From assembly GCA_034769895.1 (NCBI GenBank), contig CM068370.1:43202844-43266843 (forward strand): a DNA stretch of 64,000 bases, read 5' to 3'. Below, in pieces: positions 18,310-29,199 of this stretch. Made by a program: the position numbers and the translations under genes. Position 1 is the first letter of the stretch; the number at the start of each line of letters is the position of its first letter. The notes under the pieces are model-generated. The model was not told the DNA's origin, did no database searches, and saw nothing but the letters and a program-made list of their open reading frames with translations. The DNA comes from Magicicada septendecula (Eukaryota; Arthropoda; Insecta; Hemiptera; Cicadidae).

Positions 18310-19270
18310 CGTAATCAAGGAAAGGTGCAAATGCTACGAAGAAACCTTACTCCATGCAAATGCTTCTTCTAGGTGGGCAGACCGCAGGCTGGTTGGCAGC
18401 ACCTCGCCATTCTTCACGCTTCTCTATTTTTCTTTTCAACTAACAATATGATGTGCAGTTCATATCGACCATACTGTTTCACGTAGTTTAAACGCGGTCG
18501 TCATCTATAATTCGTTCCTTCAATTGTTCCTTCTATTATTCTCTTAACAAACCCACTGTGTCGTAGTATATGCCCTATAAACTTAGCTCTTCTGCCTTTT
18601 AAATTTCGTAGAAAGCTCTTCTCTTCCTGAGCTCTTCTAAAGACTTCCTTATTCTTTATCTTCTCCCTCCAGCTTATCTTGAATATTCTTCTGTATCACC
18701 AGGTGTCAAATGCTTGGAGTCTTTTCTAGTCACCTTCTCCAATTGTCCAAGATTCACTCCCGTGTAGGGCAACTCTCCACACGTATGTCTTTACTAGATT
18801 CTTCCTTATTTTTAGGCTGATAGTGTTGAAGTGAAGAGGTTTTTCTGTTTGTTGAAAGCAATTTTAGCCTGGTTAAACTCTGCTTATAATTTATTTACCG
18901 CTACGTCCATCACTTGCGATGTTACTTCCTAGATAGTTATATTCTTTAACTACCTGAAGAACATTATTTCCAAGAGTTATTCTGACTGGATCTACTTCCT
19001 TTCCACTACAGACTAGGACTTTGGTCTTTTGTTCATTTATTTTCATATTGAATTCATTCTTCATTACTTGATCCATTGTATCAAGAATCTTTTGTAGATC
19101 TTCGTTGCTCTCTGCAGTCACTGCTAGGTCATCTTCGAACCTAAGCATGTCCACTTTTCCCCGTGTATGTTTACTCCGACATAGGTGTCTTCTCTTACTC
19201 TATCGATCGCTTCTTGGACGTACAAGTTAAACAAACATGGTGACAGAGAACATCCTAGTCTCCATGCAAT
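18310..19270 (-). pseudogene. LINE family E, RT palm to C-terminus
   Basis: Minus strand: CSLSPCLFNLYVQEAIDRV, then LRFEDDLAVTAESNEDLQ, where FEDD replaces the catalytic FADD, KMKINEQKTKVLVCSGK, EYNYLGSNIASDGR, and further down the KRKIEKREEW end region. Frames are broken at several places. A plus-strand fragment of the same family lies at 33120-33672. Confidence 0.75.
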
Positions 19271-19889
19271 GAGAAGGAACAAGATATTTTTATGCTCTTG
19301 GTGAAGAATTGATGGTAAACGTCCAACTTCAAGGTGAAAGGTGACACAACTACGTAATTTTACATGACAGGTCGGTTTAAATTTCAAGGAACTGACAGGC
19401 GTTGCCAAAAATTGAGAGAAATTCGTTTCGCTTACCGCTGACTGACGGAGGCAGCACCGAGGTTACACGTTCACACCAGTGAAGACCGTACGAAGACAGA
19501 CGATCGTCACATACTCAGCAGTGTTTGTGTATGCAGAGTTCTCGTGTGGTACGCACCGGTGTACACACTGCGTGGGATTTGTTGCCGACGAACGAGGGGA
19601 AATTGGAAGCGTGCAGCTTTTGGGAAGGTGAATTTAACGTACTGTATGTGGGTTTGAAATAAATTTCCTATCGTCACGCGGGCACATAAACACATAGACA
19701 CGCGGGCACGATCGAATAATTGTACTGCGAACACTGACTGAATAAGAATGAGGGTGTATGTCAAACACGGTGAAAGACCTTTCTCAAACAAAATTCCGGT
19801 CAATTGCTTCTAAGTAAAGTCCTAGGAGTGAATGGCATTTTACGTACCGGAATTTCGTTTATCGTTGTTACTGAGAGTTTGTTATACTC
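19271..19889. other. No gene recognised
   Basis: Open frames on the minus strand (for example 19507-19803) have no motifs. Confidence 0.4.
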
Positions 19890-20940
19890 TTCATAAAGAT
19901 AGATAAACATTAACTGTATCCTTTGAAGTAGTAATAATAAATATAAAACTACCGACTCGGAATACAAAGTTTTTTATTGACAAAAATGTAAAATTTTATC
20001 TTATAGCCTAAAGGAGTTTTTGCTTATTATAAGCTTAATCAGAGGCTGACAATGGGAGCGCTGTCCGTCTTGCTCTTGGCGACGGCGCCGTCTTTTGAAA
20101 GATCGGTGTTGTGTGTGTGGGGTGTGATATGTTCGAATAACATGTGTGAATTGAATTGTGTCTGTTCGTTTAGGATGTTGTTTTCATGTTTTTGTGTGTG
20201 TTTGTATATTTCTAGTTGTTCAAGAGTGTCTAGTTTTCGGCCTTTTGTGTGTACGTGTAGAATATCCATGTTGTTTTCGACGTTTGTGTATGTGTGGTTT
20301 GCTTTTATGAGGTGGTTTGCAAAGGTGGATTCGTTAGTGGAGTGTAGAGTCTTTGTGTGTTCAACGTATCTCTGTTTGAAGCAAAGTCCTGTCTGGCTTA
20401 TGTAGAATTTGTTGCAATCTGAGCAATTTAGTTTGTAAACACCAGGTAGATAAAATTTGTTTTGTCCTTTATATGTGTGTTTTGATAGTGTGTGTTCTGT
20501 TTTGTTTGTAGTTTTGTATGCGATTCTGTATCCTGCTTTTTTAAATTTGTGGGCTATTTTTTCAATGTAGTTACTGATGTATGTTAGTGTTATAAATTTG
20601 TTGTTTTCTGTCTTTGTCTGTTGTTTGTTTTGTGTAGGAGTTTATTGACTACTGTTCTGTTGTTTCCCTTGGATTCTGCTAGATATTTTATCGTGGTTAG
20701 TTTGTCTTTGTAGTCTTTTCCATCTAGTGGGATATTGTTTAGTCGTGTATCATAGTTCTTAAGACAGCTAGTTTGTGTTGTATTAGGTGATTGGAGGATC
20801 TGTGTATTACTGTGTCAGTTGTAGTGGGTTTTCTGTATATATTGAATTTGTCTCTTTGATCAAATTTTGTGATGGTGAGGTCTAGGAAGTTTATGATATT
20901 GTTTTTGAAGTAATTTTGACAGGAAGAAGCTATAATAACA
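19890..20940 (-). mobile_element. Penelope-like element P2, 5'-truncated
   Basis: Minus strand carries the GIY-YIG end of a Penelope protein (about 20500-20050) and then a terminal region down to about 19890. The terminal part has a decayed hammerhead-like motif (CTGATTA at 20036-20042, a stem, AAAA). The same terminal sequence recurs at 49440-49560, where the motif is better preserved. Upstream of 20500 the frame is broken; it is cut off near 20940 at an (AAT)n run. Confidence 0.75.
20048..20500 (-). pseudogene. GIY-YIG endonuclease of P2
   Basis: Minus strand: FYLPGVYKLNCSDCNKFYIS, QTGLCFKQRYVEHTKTL, then FANHLIKANHTYTNVENNMD and LEQLEIYKHTQKHENNILNE. This is the Penelope GIY-YIG module (GVY..FYI) with its conserved C-terminal EIYKHxxxH region. 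The frame is open over about 150 codons; RT is missing. Confidence 0.8.
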
Positions 20941-20944
20941 ATAA

Positions 20945-21769
20945 TAATAATAATAGATGTTTAAGGAAAATATTTATTGTAAAAGTCTATTGGGTAACAA
21001 ATATACATTGCAACCTGAAAACCGTTGAAGAAAGGAAAAGTTGTCAAGAGATATTTTCTTTTTAAAATTTGAAATAAATCGTAAAACAAAATTTAATAGA
21101 GGTGAAAACGTACACTTATATTTATAATTATTTTATTTTTGATCAGTGGACACTATTAAACATTCAGTGCTATAAATAAAAAACAAACATTCTTTTTTGC
21201 TATTAAATAGTAACGGCACAGGCATCGTATTGATTTCTTAGAGAAATATTTGCTGAAGGCAGCTGTGTAAACGCTGACACTGGCTATTTGTGGCGTAAGA
21301 AAAATATGGCTTACTGTAATATTTTATATTTATTAGAGTGAAGATGGGAGACACATTTTTCCAGTTTTACGTTTACTGAAATTTCTTATTTAGACTTTTA
21401 ATGTAACAAAGTATTATTTAGTCATTTAATATCATATAATTGCTTACAGATAAGCATGAAGTTTGTTATTTTGTATTCTGATATGTACGCCTTTAACAGC
21501 AAACGAGGTACCAACGTCATCGTGGTAAGTGTATTGATCATATTTGATGACTGAAGTGCTTACTTAGTTCAGACAGCTCAAGTGTTGTCCTGTTTGCAGA
21601 GTCAGTTGCTGGTAGAAAGTGGTGAGCAAATATTGAAAACCGGGGAGGCGGATGTTTTCAATCGAAATACTTTTTAAAACCGACTATAAATAAATCTATT
21701 TTGGTGGTATGAGCGATCTATATATTTGACATACATATTACGTTAAGTAAAATTAACATCACGACAATT
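20945..21769. other. No gene recognised
   Basis: AT-rich, no motif-bearing frames. Confidence 0.4.
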
Positions 21770-22375
21770 TTCAAGACAAATAACAATATACTGAATATAC
21801 TCCGCCATAATAATAGAATCACACCATTAGAAAAGAAAACAGGCGTATAAATTGTCGTGTGATGATTGCGATTGTTTTTATATTGGCCAAACTGGAAGGG
21901 GTTTCCTAAAGTGACTTAAGGAACACACACCAAAACATAATTTAAAAAATCTGACTTCATTTAATAACATAAAATCCAACTATGCACGACATTTAATTAC
22001 AAGCAATCATACTTACACAGACTTCACATCAAATTTAGAACCCTTACATATTTGTAATAAAGGACAGTACATGAACGCTTTAGAGGAGTTCGAAATTTAC
22101 AAAGCATACAATAACACGCACAGTCGGGATTTCATATTGAATGACCATCTAAACTTTAAACGGAACCTGCTGTACGATACAGCCTTGAACTTGCAAAAAC
22201 ATGCGTAGACAACTCCAGTATCCGGTCAGCCTTCATAGGGTGCCCACACACGCTGACGTATGTTATCAACAATTGAGTATGTGATTTTAACATTTGACGA
22301 TCTCAACTGATTAAAGGAATCTGATGATGGAACATATGTTCCGAAACACGTAATTATAAATAATAAAACAAAGTC
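21770..22375 (+). pseudogene. Penelope-like element P3, GIY-YIG end and 3' terminus
   Basis: Plus strand: CDCFYIGQTGRGFLK, KEHTPKHNLKNL, NYARHLITSNHTYTDF, ALEEFEIYKAYNNT, NLLYDTALNL. This is the endonuclease end of a Penelope protein with a few stops. About 110 bp after the end of the coding region comes a hammerhead-like motif (22321-22352), the order seen in P1. Confidence 0.75.
22321..22352 (+). ncRNA. Hammerhead-like motif in P3
   Basis: CTGATGA 22321-22327, T, stem II GGAAC-ATAT-GTTCC, GAAA 22343-22346, CACG, T22351, A22352. Core complete and stem II perfect. Stem III word ACACGT is one base off a palindrome; stem I is 3 bp at best. Confidence 0.5.
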
Positions 22376-22485
22376 ACACGACGAATCCAAGGTAATTTAT
22401 CGATCTATATATCAATAACAAGTCGGAGATTTAGTTATTAAAAAATATTTTCCTTCAGTTAAGTTTTCAAACTGATTTATACGTA

Positions 22486-23341
22486 CGAGGTTTGATCAAC
22501 TAGTTAATTAGTTAAAAAACTGTTTAACCGGAGGTAACAAGTGTTCGGTTAAGAAACTGTTTTTATGTGACAATCGTCTAAAATTTAGCCTAAAATTTAG
22601 GCTTATTTTATGCATAATTTAGATTTCACAGCTAATTGAGTAAGTCGACCTTAGGTGTATTAGGCGATTTTTTGTCATTCTACAATGCAAGATTGAAGAA
22701 CGTGGATTACATTTTGTATAAACTGTGACATAAACTGCTTTGTCCTGGTAAACGTGTTCAGAAGGCTTCTGGCGAGACTGCTGTGCGTAAACAAGCGGTT
22801 TACAAGCTTCAAAGCCTGCCGTAAATGAGTTGAAGGTCGTGGTTGTCAGATGAAGACTATGTTCCACAAAATTTCATCGCTAGGCGCAGTGGTATACAAA
22901 GAGTACTATTCGGACATTTTACGCCAATTGTATGAAGCTATTCGTACAAAACGGACAGATTTACGGAAGAACAATTTATGAAAATTGCAGCCCGATACTG
23001 CGCCTGGACGCATGTCATTGCTTGTTAAGAGAACTTTATAATGATGACACGGCAATTGCCGTATTCACCAGATGTGTCCCAACGCGATCTTCCCTCCAGC
23101 CAATAGTAATAATTTTTAAGAAAGGACAACGTTTCACAACCGCTGAAGATGTAAAACGAATATCGCTAAGCGAGCTCGAGGCTGTATCAAAAAATACAGG
23201 CTTGAAATATTTTAAAGACTGCAAAACGGTTGTTACATTCGACTGAGACTACTTTGAAGCGGGGATTATAAATGTCGATGAAAGAATCCACAATAAAAAA
23301 TAAAAAAACAAGAACTGCATAAACGTTTTGATCAAACCTCG
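22486..23341 (+). mobile_element. Internally deleted mariner
   Basis: Inverted ends CGAGGTTTGATCAA and TTGATCAAACCTCG, each bordered by TA (22484-22485 and 23342-23343). At 856 bp it is shorter than a full mariner. Inside, shifting plus-strand frames give DILRQLYEAIRTKRTDL, an eroded WKLQPDTAP equivalent to the HDNAP block, and near the end GQRFTTAEDVKR and LSELEAVSKN, the usual mariner C-terminus. Confidence 0.75.
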
Positions 23342-23646
23342 TATATTTAAAACAGAAATTGAAAAAAAGTGGCTATAGGATATTAATATAATAGAAAACA
23401 GAGTATTATCCGAAATTCGTGAAGAGTCCGAATTCCTGCCAAAATGCTAGATGAGGCGGACAACAGATGCCAAAATAAGAATCGACCAGTATGTAGCGCC
23501 GGAAATTATGCTACTGACGATGACATCAACAGACAAAGCCGAAGCGTCTAATTAAAAGCCGATGACAAGTTTATTAATACCTTACTCCGGCAATAAGAGG
23601 TTAAAATTATAATGAACACGCTTTATAGTGCACATTATTATTGTTT

Positions 23647-24718
23647 ATAACAAATTAACAGTCTTCATCGTTTCCCGAAGGAATTAAAATTAGGAGAGGA
23701 GTAAGGCAAGGCTTCTGTATGTCACTAAATTTATTTAACATATATCTTGATGTTTAATTAAAAAAGTTGTGTTAGTGGTTATAATCACACACAGAATTAT
23801 CACTATAGTTTTATTCACAGAATAATTTTTCTATAATGGTGTGCAACAGTGATAATTCTGTTTTTATATCTTGATGACTTGATTGGGAAGTGCTTTAACA
23901 AAACAAGAGGTGTGAATGTCCGTGGAAGAAGAATTGAATGTATAAGGTTTGCTAACGACACGGGTGTTTTAGCAGAAAAGGAAGAGAGAATGAATGAAAT
24001 GATAAGAGATTTGAATTTAGTATGTGAGGAATATGAAATGAGGATTAATAAGGAAAAACCTAAGTGTATGGTGATTAGCAGAGGAGGAAAAAGGGCAAAC
24101 ATAAAGATAGGGCAAGATAAAATACAACAGGCGGAGTTGTAAGCTTCGTAAGTGAAGATATGTCCTGCACTCGTGAAATTAGAGCAAGAATTTGCTACAG
24201 CGAAAGAGGCATTTAATGGGAAGAAACTTGCTGTGTGGCAAAATTAATAAGAATTTAAGAAAAAGGTTGGCCAAATGTTATGTGTGGGGCGTTGCTTTAT
24301 ATGGTCCAGAGACATGGACACTGAGGAAGGAGGATGAGAAAAGGTTAGAAGCATTTGAGATGTGGGTTTGGCGAGCAATGGGAAAAAAGTGAGATGGGTT
24401 GATAAAGTAAGGAATGTTGATGTTTTAAGAAGTATAGGGGAAGAGAGAAGACTCCTGGAGATAATATAAAACAGGAAAAGAAATTGGTTAGGTCATTGTT
24501 TAAGAAGAGACTGCTTGATTACAACTGCCATGGAGAGTGTCATAAAAGGATAAAAAAAAGAATTAAGTTAGCGTAGGTAGCATTAAAATCAGAGGGTGTT
24601 ACGAAGAAACGAAAAGACTGGCATGCAATAGGACAGCTTTTACCATTTGAAGAGTTGCCTTAGGGCAGAACACCAAATAATAATAATAATAATAACAAAT
24701 TAACAGTCTTCATCGTTT
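23647..24718 (+). mobile_element. LINE family B copy 2 with long TSD
   Basis: LINE body 23674-24690, flanked by a 27-bp target-site duplication (23647-23673 and 24692-24718, one possible mismatch at the edge). It encodes IRRGVRQGFCMSLNLFNIYL, then after a 112-bp insertion GKCFNKTRGVNVRGRRIECIRFANDTGVLAE (FAND for the catalytic FADD), MRINKEKPKCMVISRGG, and the same C-terminal region as copy 1. The 3' end is the family hairpin and (AAT)n. The most complete family B copy here, but not functional. Confidence 0.85.
23753..23864. mobile_element. Small Penelope-end foldback inside LINE B
   Basis: 112 bp between two copies of TATATCTTGATG (23741-23752 and 23865-23876). It begins with CAGAATTATCAC and ends with GTGTGCAACAGTGATAATTC, inverted copies of the P1 3' terminus. 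Since the LINE reading resumes after it, it is a clean secondary insertion. Confidence 0.7.
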
Positions 24719-24834
24719 GCCGTAATCGAATAAAGAAAGGAATATTAAGTTTAAAGTATGTTAGGATTACTGTTTTCCATTAAATACAGAGATAACATGA
24801 GACTAACTGACCTTTTTAGCAGCGAATGTGTTTA

Positions 24835-25125
24835 ACACTGAAAGCACGCAACGACCATCAACAACAAAGCGTTCAGTGAGAAAGAACACTCTTCTGTAGT
24901 CTGAGAGAACAAAAACGGCAATTTTGTTAGACAGACAGACAGACAGTCGGGTCGTTAAAGCGCTTCTGAAAACCATTAAAAATTCATTCCGTATTCCCTA
25001 GTTTAAGCATTAGAAGCCAATCGATTGTTATTCGTTGCAGTGGAGCCGGAGAAAACGCTTGTTGAAATAAAATACTTTTATATATTTTAAACAAAATTAA
25101 TTTTTGAATATTTTTTTGCTTTACA
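24835..25125. repeat. Dispersed repeat R2, copy 1
   Basis: Shares GAACAAAAAC..AATTTTGT, GTCGGGTCGTTAA and following sequence with 43640-43910 at perhaps 65-70% identity. No coding motif. A (CAGA)n stretch lies at 24931-24946 in this copy only. Confidence 0.4.
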
Positions 25126-25419
25126 TAAATATAATCTGTTTTTCATTTTTATCTCAGCTGCGTCTGACGTTTATTACAGATTTGTAAAATTGCCGTCTGA
25201 TCGTTGTTCGTCGTTGGCGTAACAAAATGATGTTTCCTTTACGAGCTCTAAATTTACTTTTTATTAGTTTTTCCATCAACACTGCTCTTTATCTTTCTCA
25301 CACTGGCTTCCTTTATGGGTAAGTGTTTAACAAATATAACGAATTGGTGTTTACTGTTTTTTATTTTACCAGAATTGCTTAAATATTATGAATAATAATA
25401 CCATTAAGTCCTAGCATTG

Positions 25420-25935
25420 AGTTATAATTTAGACAAATTAGAAATATTGGAAAGAAGAATTATTAGGAAAATATTAGGCCCATAAAAAACTTTAAAAGGT
25501 TGGAAATTAAGAAGTAACAATGAAATATATCAAAGTATAGAAAATATAACAGAACCAATGAGAAAAAGAAGACTATTACTGTTTGGACATTTACGACAAC
25601 AGGACAAATAGATGACAATAGGTTAAAAAAGCAGATCTTCAAATATCTGTGGGGGAAGAAGTCAACATCAAGTTGGATTAAAGAAGTACAAAAGGATTTA
25701 GAAAAAATAATATAAACGCAGAAGAAGCAATTGAAAGAGGAGTCTTTCGGCCAAAACTGTTAAAAATGGAAGGAGTCCAGGGTAAGAGAGAGAAAAACGC
25801 AGGTTCAAAGTGGAATGAAGAGAGGAAGAAGAGACACAGTAAAAAGATGAAAGAATATTGGAGAAAAATAAAAGAACAAATAATAAAGAATTGAAATTGG
25901 CATGTATTCCTTAGATAGCCGATACAAAAGAAAAT
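25420..25935 (+). pseudogene. LINE family F copy 1, ORF2 C-terminus and 3' end
   Basis: Plus strand: LEILERRIIRKILGP, EIYQSIENITEPMRKRRLLLFGHLRQ, then a poorly kept frame to KEYWRKIKEQ and the 3' end GGCATGT..CCTTAGATAGCCGATAC. Copies on the minus strand at 34074-34290, 59611-60240 and 63935-64000 end identically (GTATCGGCCATCTAAGGACC). Confidence 0.65.
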
Positions 25936-27990
25936 ACCATTAAGTGACCATCGTAAACTCTTCCTCCATTAAACGTGAGGGAGTAAAGTTGGCTAGTAGT
26001 TAGCGTAGGCCGAGAAACACGAATTTACGACTTTCAAATCATAATAGCACAGAAAAGTTGCACTTTTCCATCCTAAATCTGGAAAAATAATTTTAAAATG
26101 CTTAGGAGTCGTTTTCGGTTTGTCCATATGGCGTAAAGTTTACTAAACTAACGTCAAACAACATATTACGACAAGGTTCATATGTTAAATATTAAGTTTT
26201 CTATCGTTCAGTACCGTAAAAATGCTGAATTTTATGCTAATTATTACTATTATTATTATTATTATTTTATTATTTTGTAAACTGAAAATTATTTATGGAT
26301 TACAAAGTTAAAAAAAAAAACTACTACATATTGCATAATTATTTAATGATAACTAACCTTGTAGTTGCGGAAAGTTAAACCATCAGATTACGAAACATTA
26401 GATATCGTCAAACAATGCAGTAATTAGCCATACACAACTGTACCTGCAACAGACGGAACATATTAATAGATAACAGGTAGACAAGTTGTTAACACAGAAA
26501 CAAAATCCAGACAAAGTAAACAGTAAAATGCATTGTTTAAATATAATCGAACAAATAATGTCCAACAATATTGTTAAATGAAGCGTACAGAAAAAAACTA
26601 GACCTGTAAAAAAACGGAAACTGTCTCTTTATCTCATCCTGGAGTACATCTTATTACGATGTAGAAAAGAAGAATAGTACTAATTATAAATTGTTCTATT
26701 TGTTAATGCAAAGTGAAAATACATGTTGTTTTCATTTCTCAGGTTAGATGACAATGGTTTTTGGTTTTTAGGTTACTACTGAAATAAATAAAAGCCATGG
26801 TTGAGGAAACATAACGGTTGAAATGTACATACAATGGTCATAACACAAGAACCTAACGATCTTGAGTTGGCAAATTAACAAAACTACAACAGCAAATTTA
26901 AACGGAAAATACAAATATTTATGGTTATTGGAAAACACAAAAAAAAAACAATGTCCTAACGAATGACAACATACGTTCTACAAATTGTACATAATGGACG
27001 TTTCTTTTTTGTAGCCACGAAACGAGTACTTGTTGGAAAACGAATATTACCGAAACAAACGAGCTCTGGCACAAAAAAAGTGACATGTAGTGGCCCATTG
27101 GCCACCCCGCCTTACTTTCTAGTTCGGTTGTTTTGAAGTAATCTTCAAAAGTAATATTCAAAGGACGAATATTAATGCAAAAAACGAATACTACTGCAAA
27201 TACGATTTCTAATGCAAACAAAAAAATTGTGTTCTGCCACAAAATAAGAGACATGTATAGTAATAGTAATATGCTTTACTTCTGAGCTGGGTTTCCAGTA
27301 CTTTCCGCAAAAAACAGAGTTCTGCTTTACACTCGTATGGCTTTTCACGTTTTGTTTCAGTTCTCATGTTAACCTAACAACTTTTGGCGTCACAGGTATG
27401 TAGCTCTGCTATACTACTGCTACAATCATTTTTTCCCATTATAAAATGACTTACGACACAAACAACAATCGTCAGCCAACTATTTTCCAACATAATAAAT
27501 TGAAATTTGTATAATTCTTTTAACAACATTACATTATGTGCGATTTTCACTAAACATCGAAACCAAACAATCGCACTATCGAAATATTAGAAATGACTGC
27601 AGGATCAGATAAAGGTAGAGTACCAAAACACGTTATATTAGAAGGTGCAATCTGTGTCATCTCGCTTAGGTTGTAGGAATGCAGCATCTCGCTTACTTCT
27701 GTTCAGCTGGGGAATTAACCTCGACAAGCACCAAGGAAAATTTACTCACACTTACAAAACCCTTCCGTTTGTTTCCGACGCTATCTGAGTTGGACTAATT
27801 CAGAGTGACGTGCCGCGGGTCATGCTATAACCTGATCCCGACAATGTCGTTTGACCTATTTCTGTTTCTCCCACTGTTCCCACCCTTAATGTTTTCCTTC
27901 TGTGGCCTTCTTCCTACGGAATCAATGAATATCGAGTCTCTGAAAATCGTCATTCACGTTTTACGTTATTAGGCTATAAGTAAGGAAGAG
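25936..27990. other. No gene or element recognised
   Basis: AT-rich. A (TTA)n run lies near 26243-26265. The minus-strand open frame 26925-27254 (109 codons) is hydrophobic but has no known motif; it spans two diverged copies of a segment containing CACAAAA..GACATGTA (about 27070 and 27238) and is probably chance. Confidence 0.4.
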
Positions 27991-27999
27991 AAAAGTCTT

Positions 28000-28134
28000 T
28001 AAAGTCTTCCTGCATATAAAATTAAAGAATATTGTGAAAAGTAGGCATTGTTAGTGAATACTGATAAAGCAAAAAAGCTATACCTTGGACAAGAGCAAAT
28101 AGAAGACGCACAAAAATATCAGATGGCGTCACGT

Positions 28135-28138
<4 letters not shown>
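28000..28138 (+). pseudogene. LINE family D-like RT fragment
   Basis: Plus strand EYCEK..LLVNTDKAKKLYLGQ, EQIEDAQKYQ, the thumb region of a LINE RT. It is ended by the family G insertion at 28139. Confidence 0.5.
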
Positions 28139-28200
<62 letters not shown>

Positions 28201-28202
28201 CC
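28139..28202. repeat. (CT)n microsatellite = LINE G tail
   Basis: About 32 CT units with one CC interruption, exactly between the left TSD and the end of the LINE G 3' region. Confidence 0.9.
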
Positions 28203-28845
28203 TATGGCACTACAGCCCTTGTTGGGCCCTGATCCCCTTCAATTTTTCCCCCTATTCTTTTCTGTCGGTAGCCATCCTCCAGGAACGCACTTTCAGTATT
28301 TCTTTCGCATCCTCATCCACCGCATCCTCCCATCTTCTCCTCGGTCTTCCTACTGGTCTTTTTCCGTGGATTCTGGTATTCAGTTGTTTTCGTGGTATTC
28401 TGTCTCCCCCATCCTGGCTATATGACCAGCCCACCTTAGACGCTGTAGTTTTATGTATTGTGTTAGCGGTTGTTCTTTATACATTTGATACAGTTCAAAT
28501 TTATATCTTATTCTCCAGCCGTGTACGTCATTAACTGGTCCCAGGATACTTTGTAATATTTTTCTTTCAAAGATAGCGAGAGTGTTTGCTGTTTTGGAGT
28601 TCAGGATAGACGTTTCGCAGCCGTAGGTTAGGATGAGTCTTATTATCGATTTGTATATTCTTAGTTTCGTGTTTCAATGGATGTCTTTGGAGCTGAAGTC
28701 ACTTGATGTGGCGAAATACGCTTTATTGACTTGGACTATCCTGTTCCGGATTTCGGCTTCTTCTGTCCCGTTTTTTTCTAACATGGTTCCCAAGTGTATA
28801 AAGTTGTCCACCTTATCGATATTGTCGATTGTTCCGTAGTTTCTT
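28139..28845 (-). mobile_element. LINE family G, 5'-truncated, (GA)n-tailed
   Basis: Flanked by a perfect 15-bp duplication TGGCGTCACGTAGCT (28124-28138 and 28846-28860). The minus strand encodes SKTANTLAIFERKILQSILG, then QRLRWAGHIARM-like sequence, DRIPRKQLNTRIHGKRPVGR, and RRRWEDAVDEDAKEIL, the ORF2 C-terminus. The (CT)n run at 28139-28202 is the 3' tail of the element, (GA)n on its own strand, in place of poly(A). Confidence 0.85.
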
Positions 28846-28879
28846 TGGCGTCACGTAGCTAACAGCGAAGAAATATTTT

Positions 28880-28880
<1 letters not shown>

Positions 28881-28919
<39 letters not shown>
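28881..28919. repeat. (TA)n microsatellite
   Basis: About 19 TA units. Confidence 0.95.
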
Positions 28920-28921
<2 letters not shown>

Positions 28922-29112
28922 CAACAGTACAAATAGGTTGAGTACTGTGCATTGCACCAAGTAATTTAAATAAGTGATTAGAAGAAATAAATAATGCATT
29001 TTGATAATAATAAGAATTCAGCTTGCAATAGAAATTGTAAAAGAGACGTCTGACTTGCAGGTTGGGGCAGGTGATTGACGCCAGCTGCTCTCTGTATGTG
29101 TGTACACACGTA

Positions 29113-29115
<3 letters not shown>

Positions 29116-29177
<62 letters not shown>
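29116..29177. repeat. (GT)n microsatellite
   Basis: About 31 GT units; minus-strand poly-HT frames across it are artefacts. Confidence 0.95.
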
Positions 29178-29178
<1 letters not shown>

Positions 29179-29199
29179 AACTTGATCATTCCTGAAAAG

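Noticed and set aside
20052-20405. 117-codon plus-strand frame
   Set aside because: It is antisense to a good Penelope GIY-YIG reading on the minus strand.
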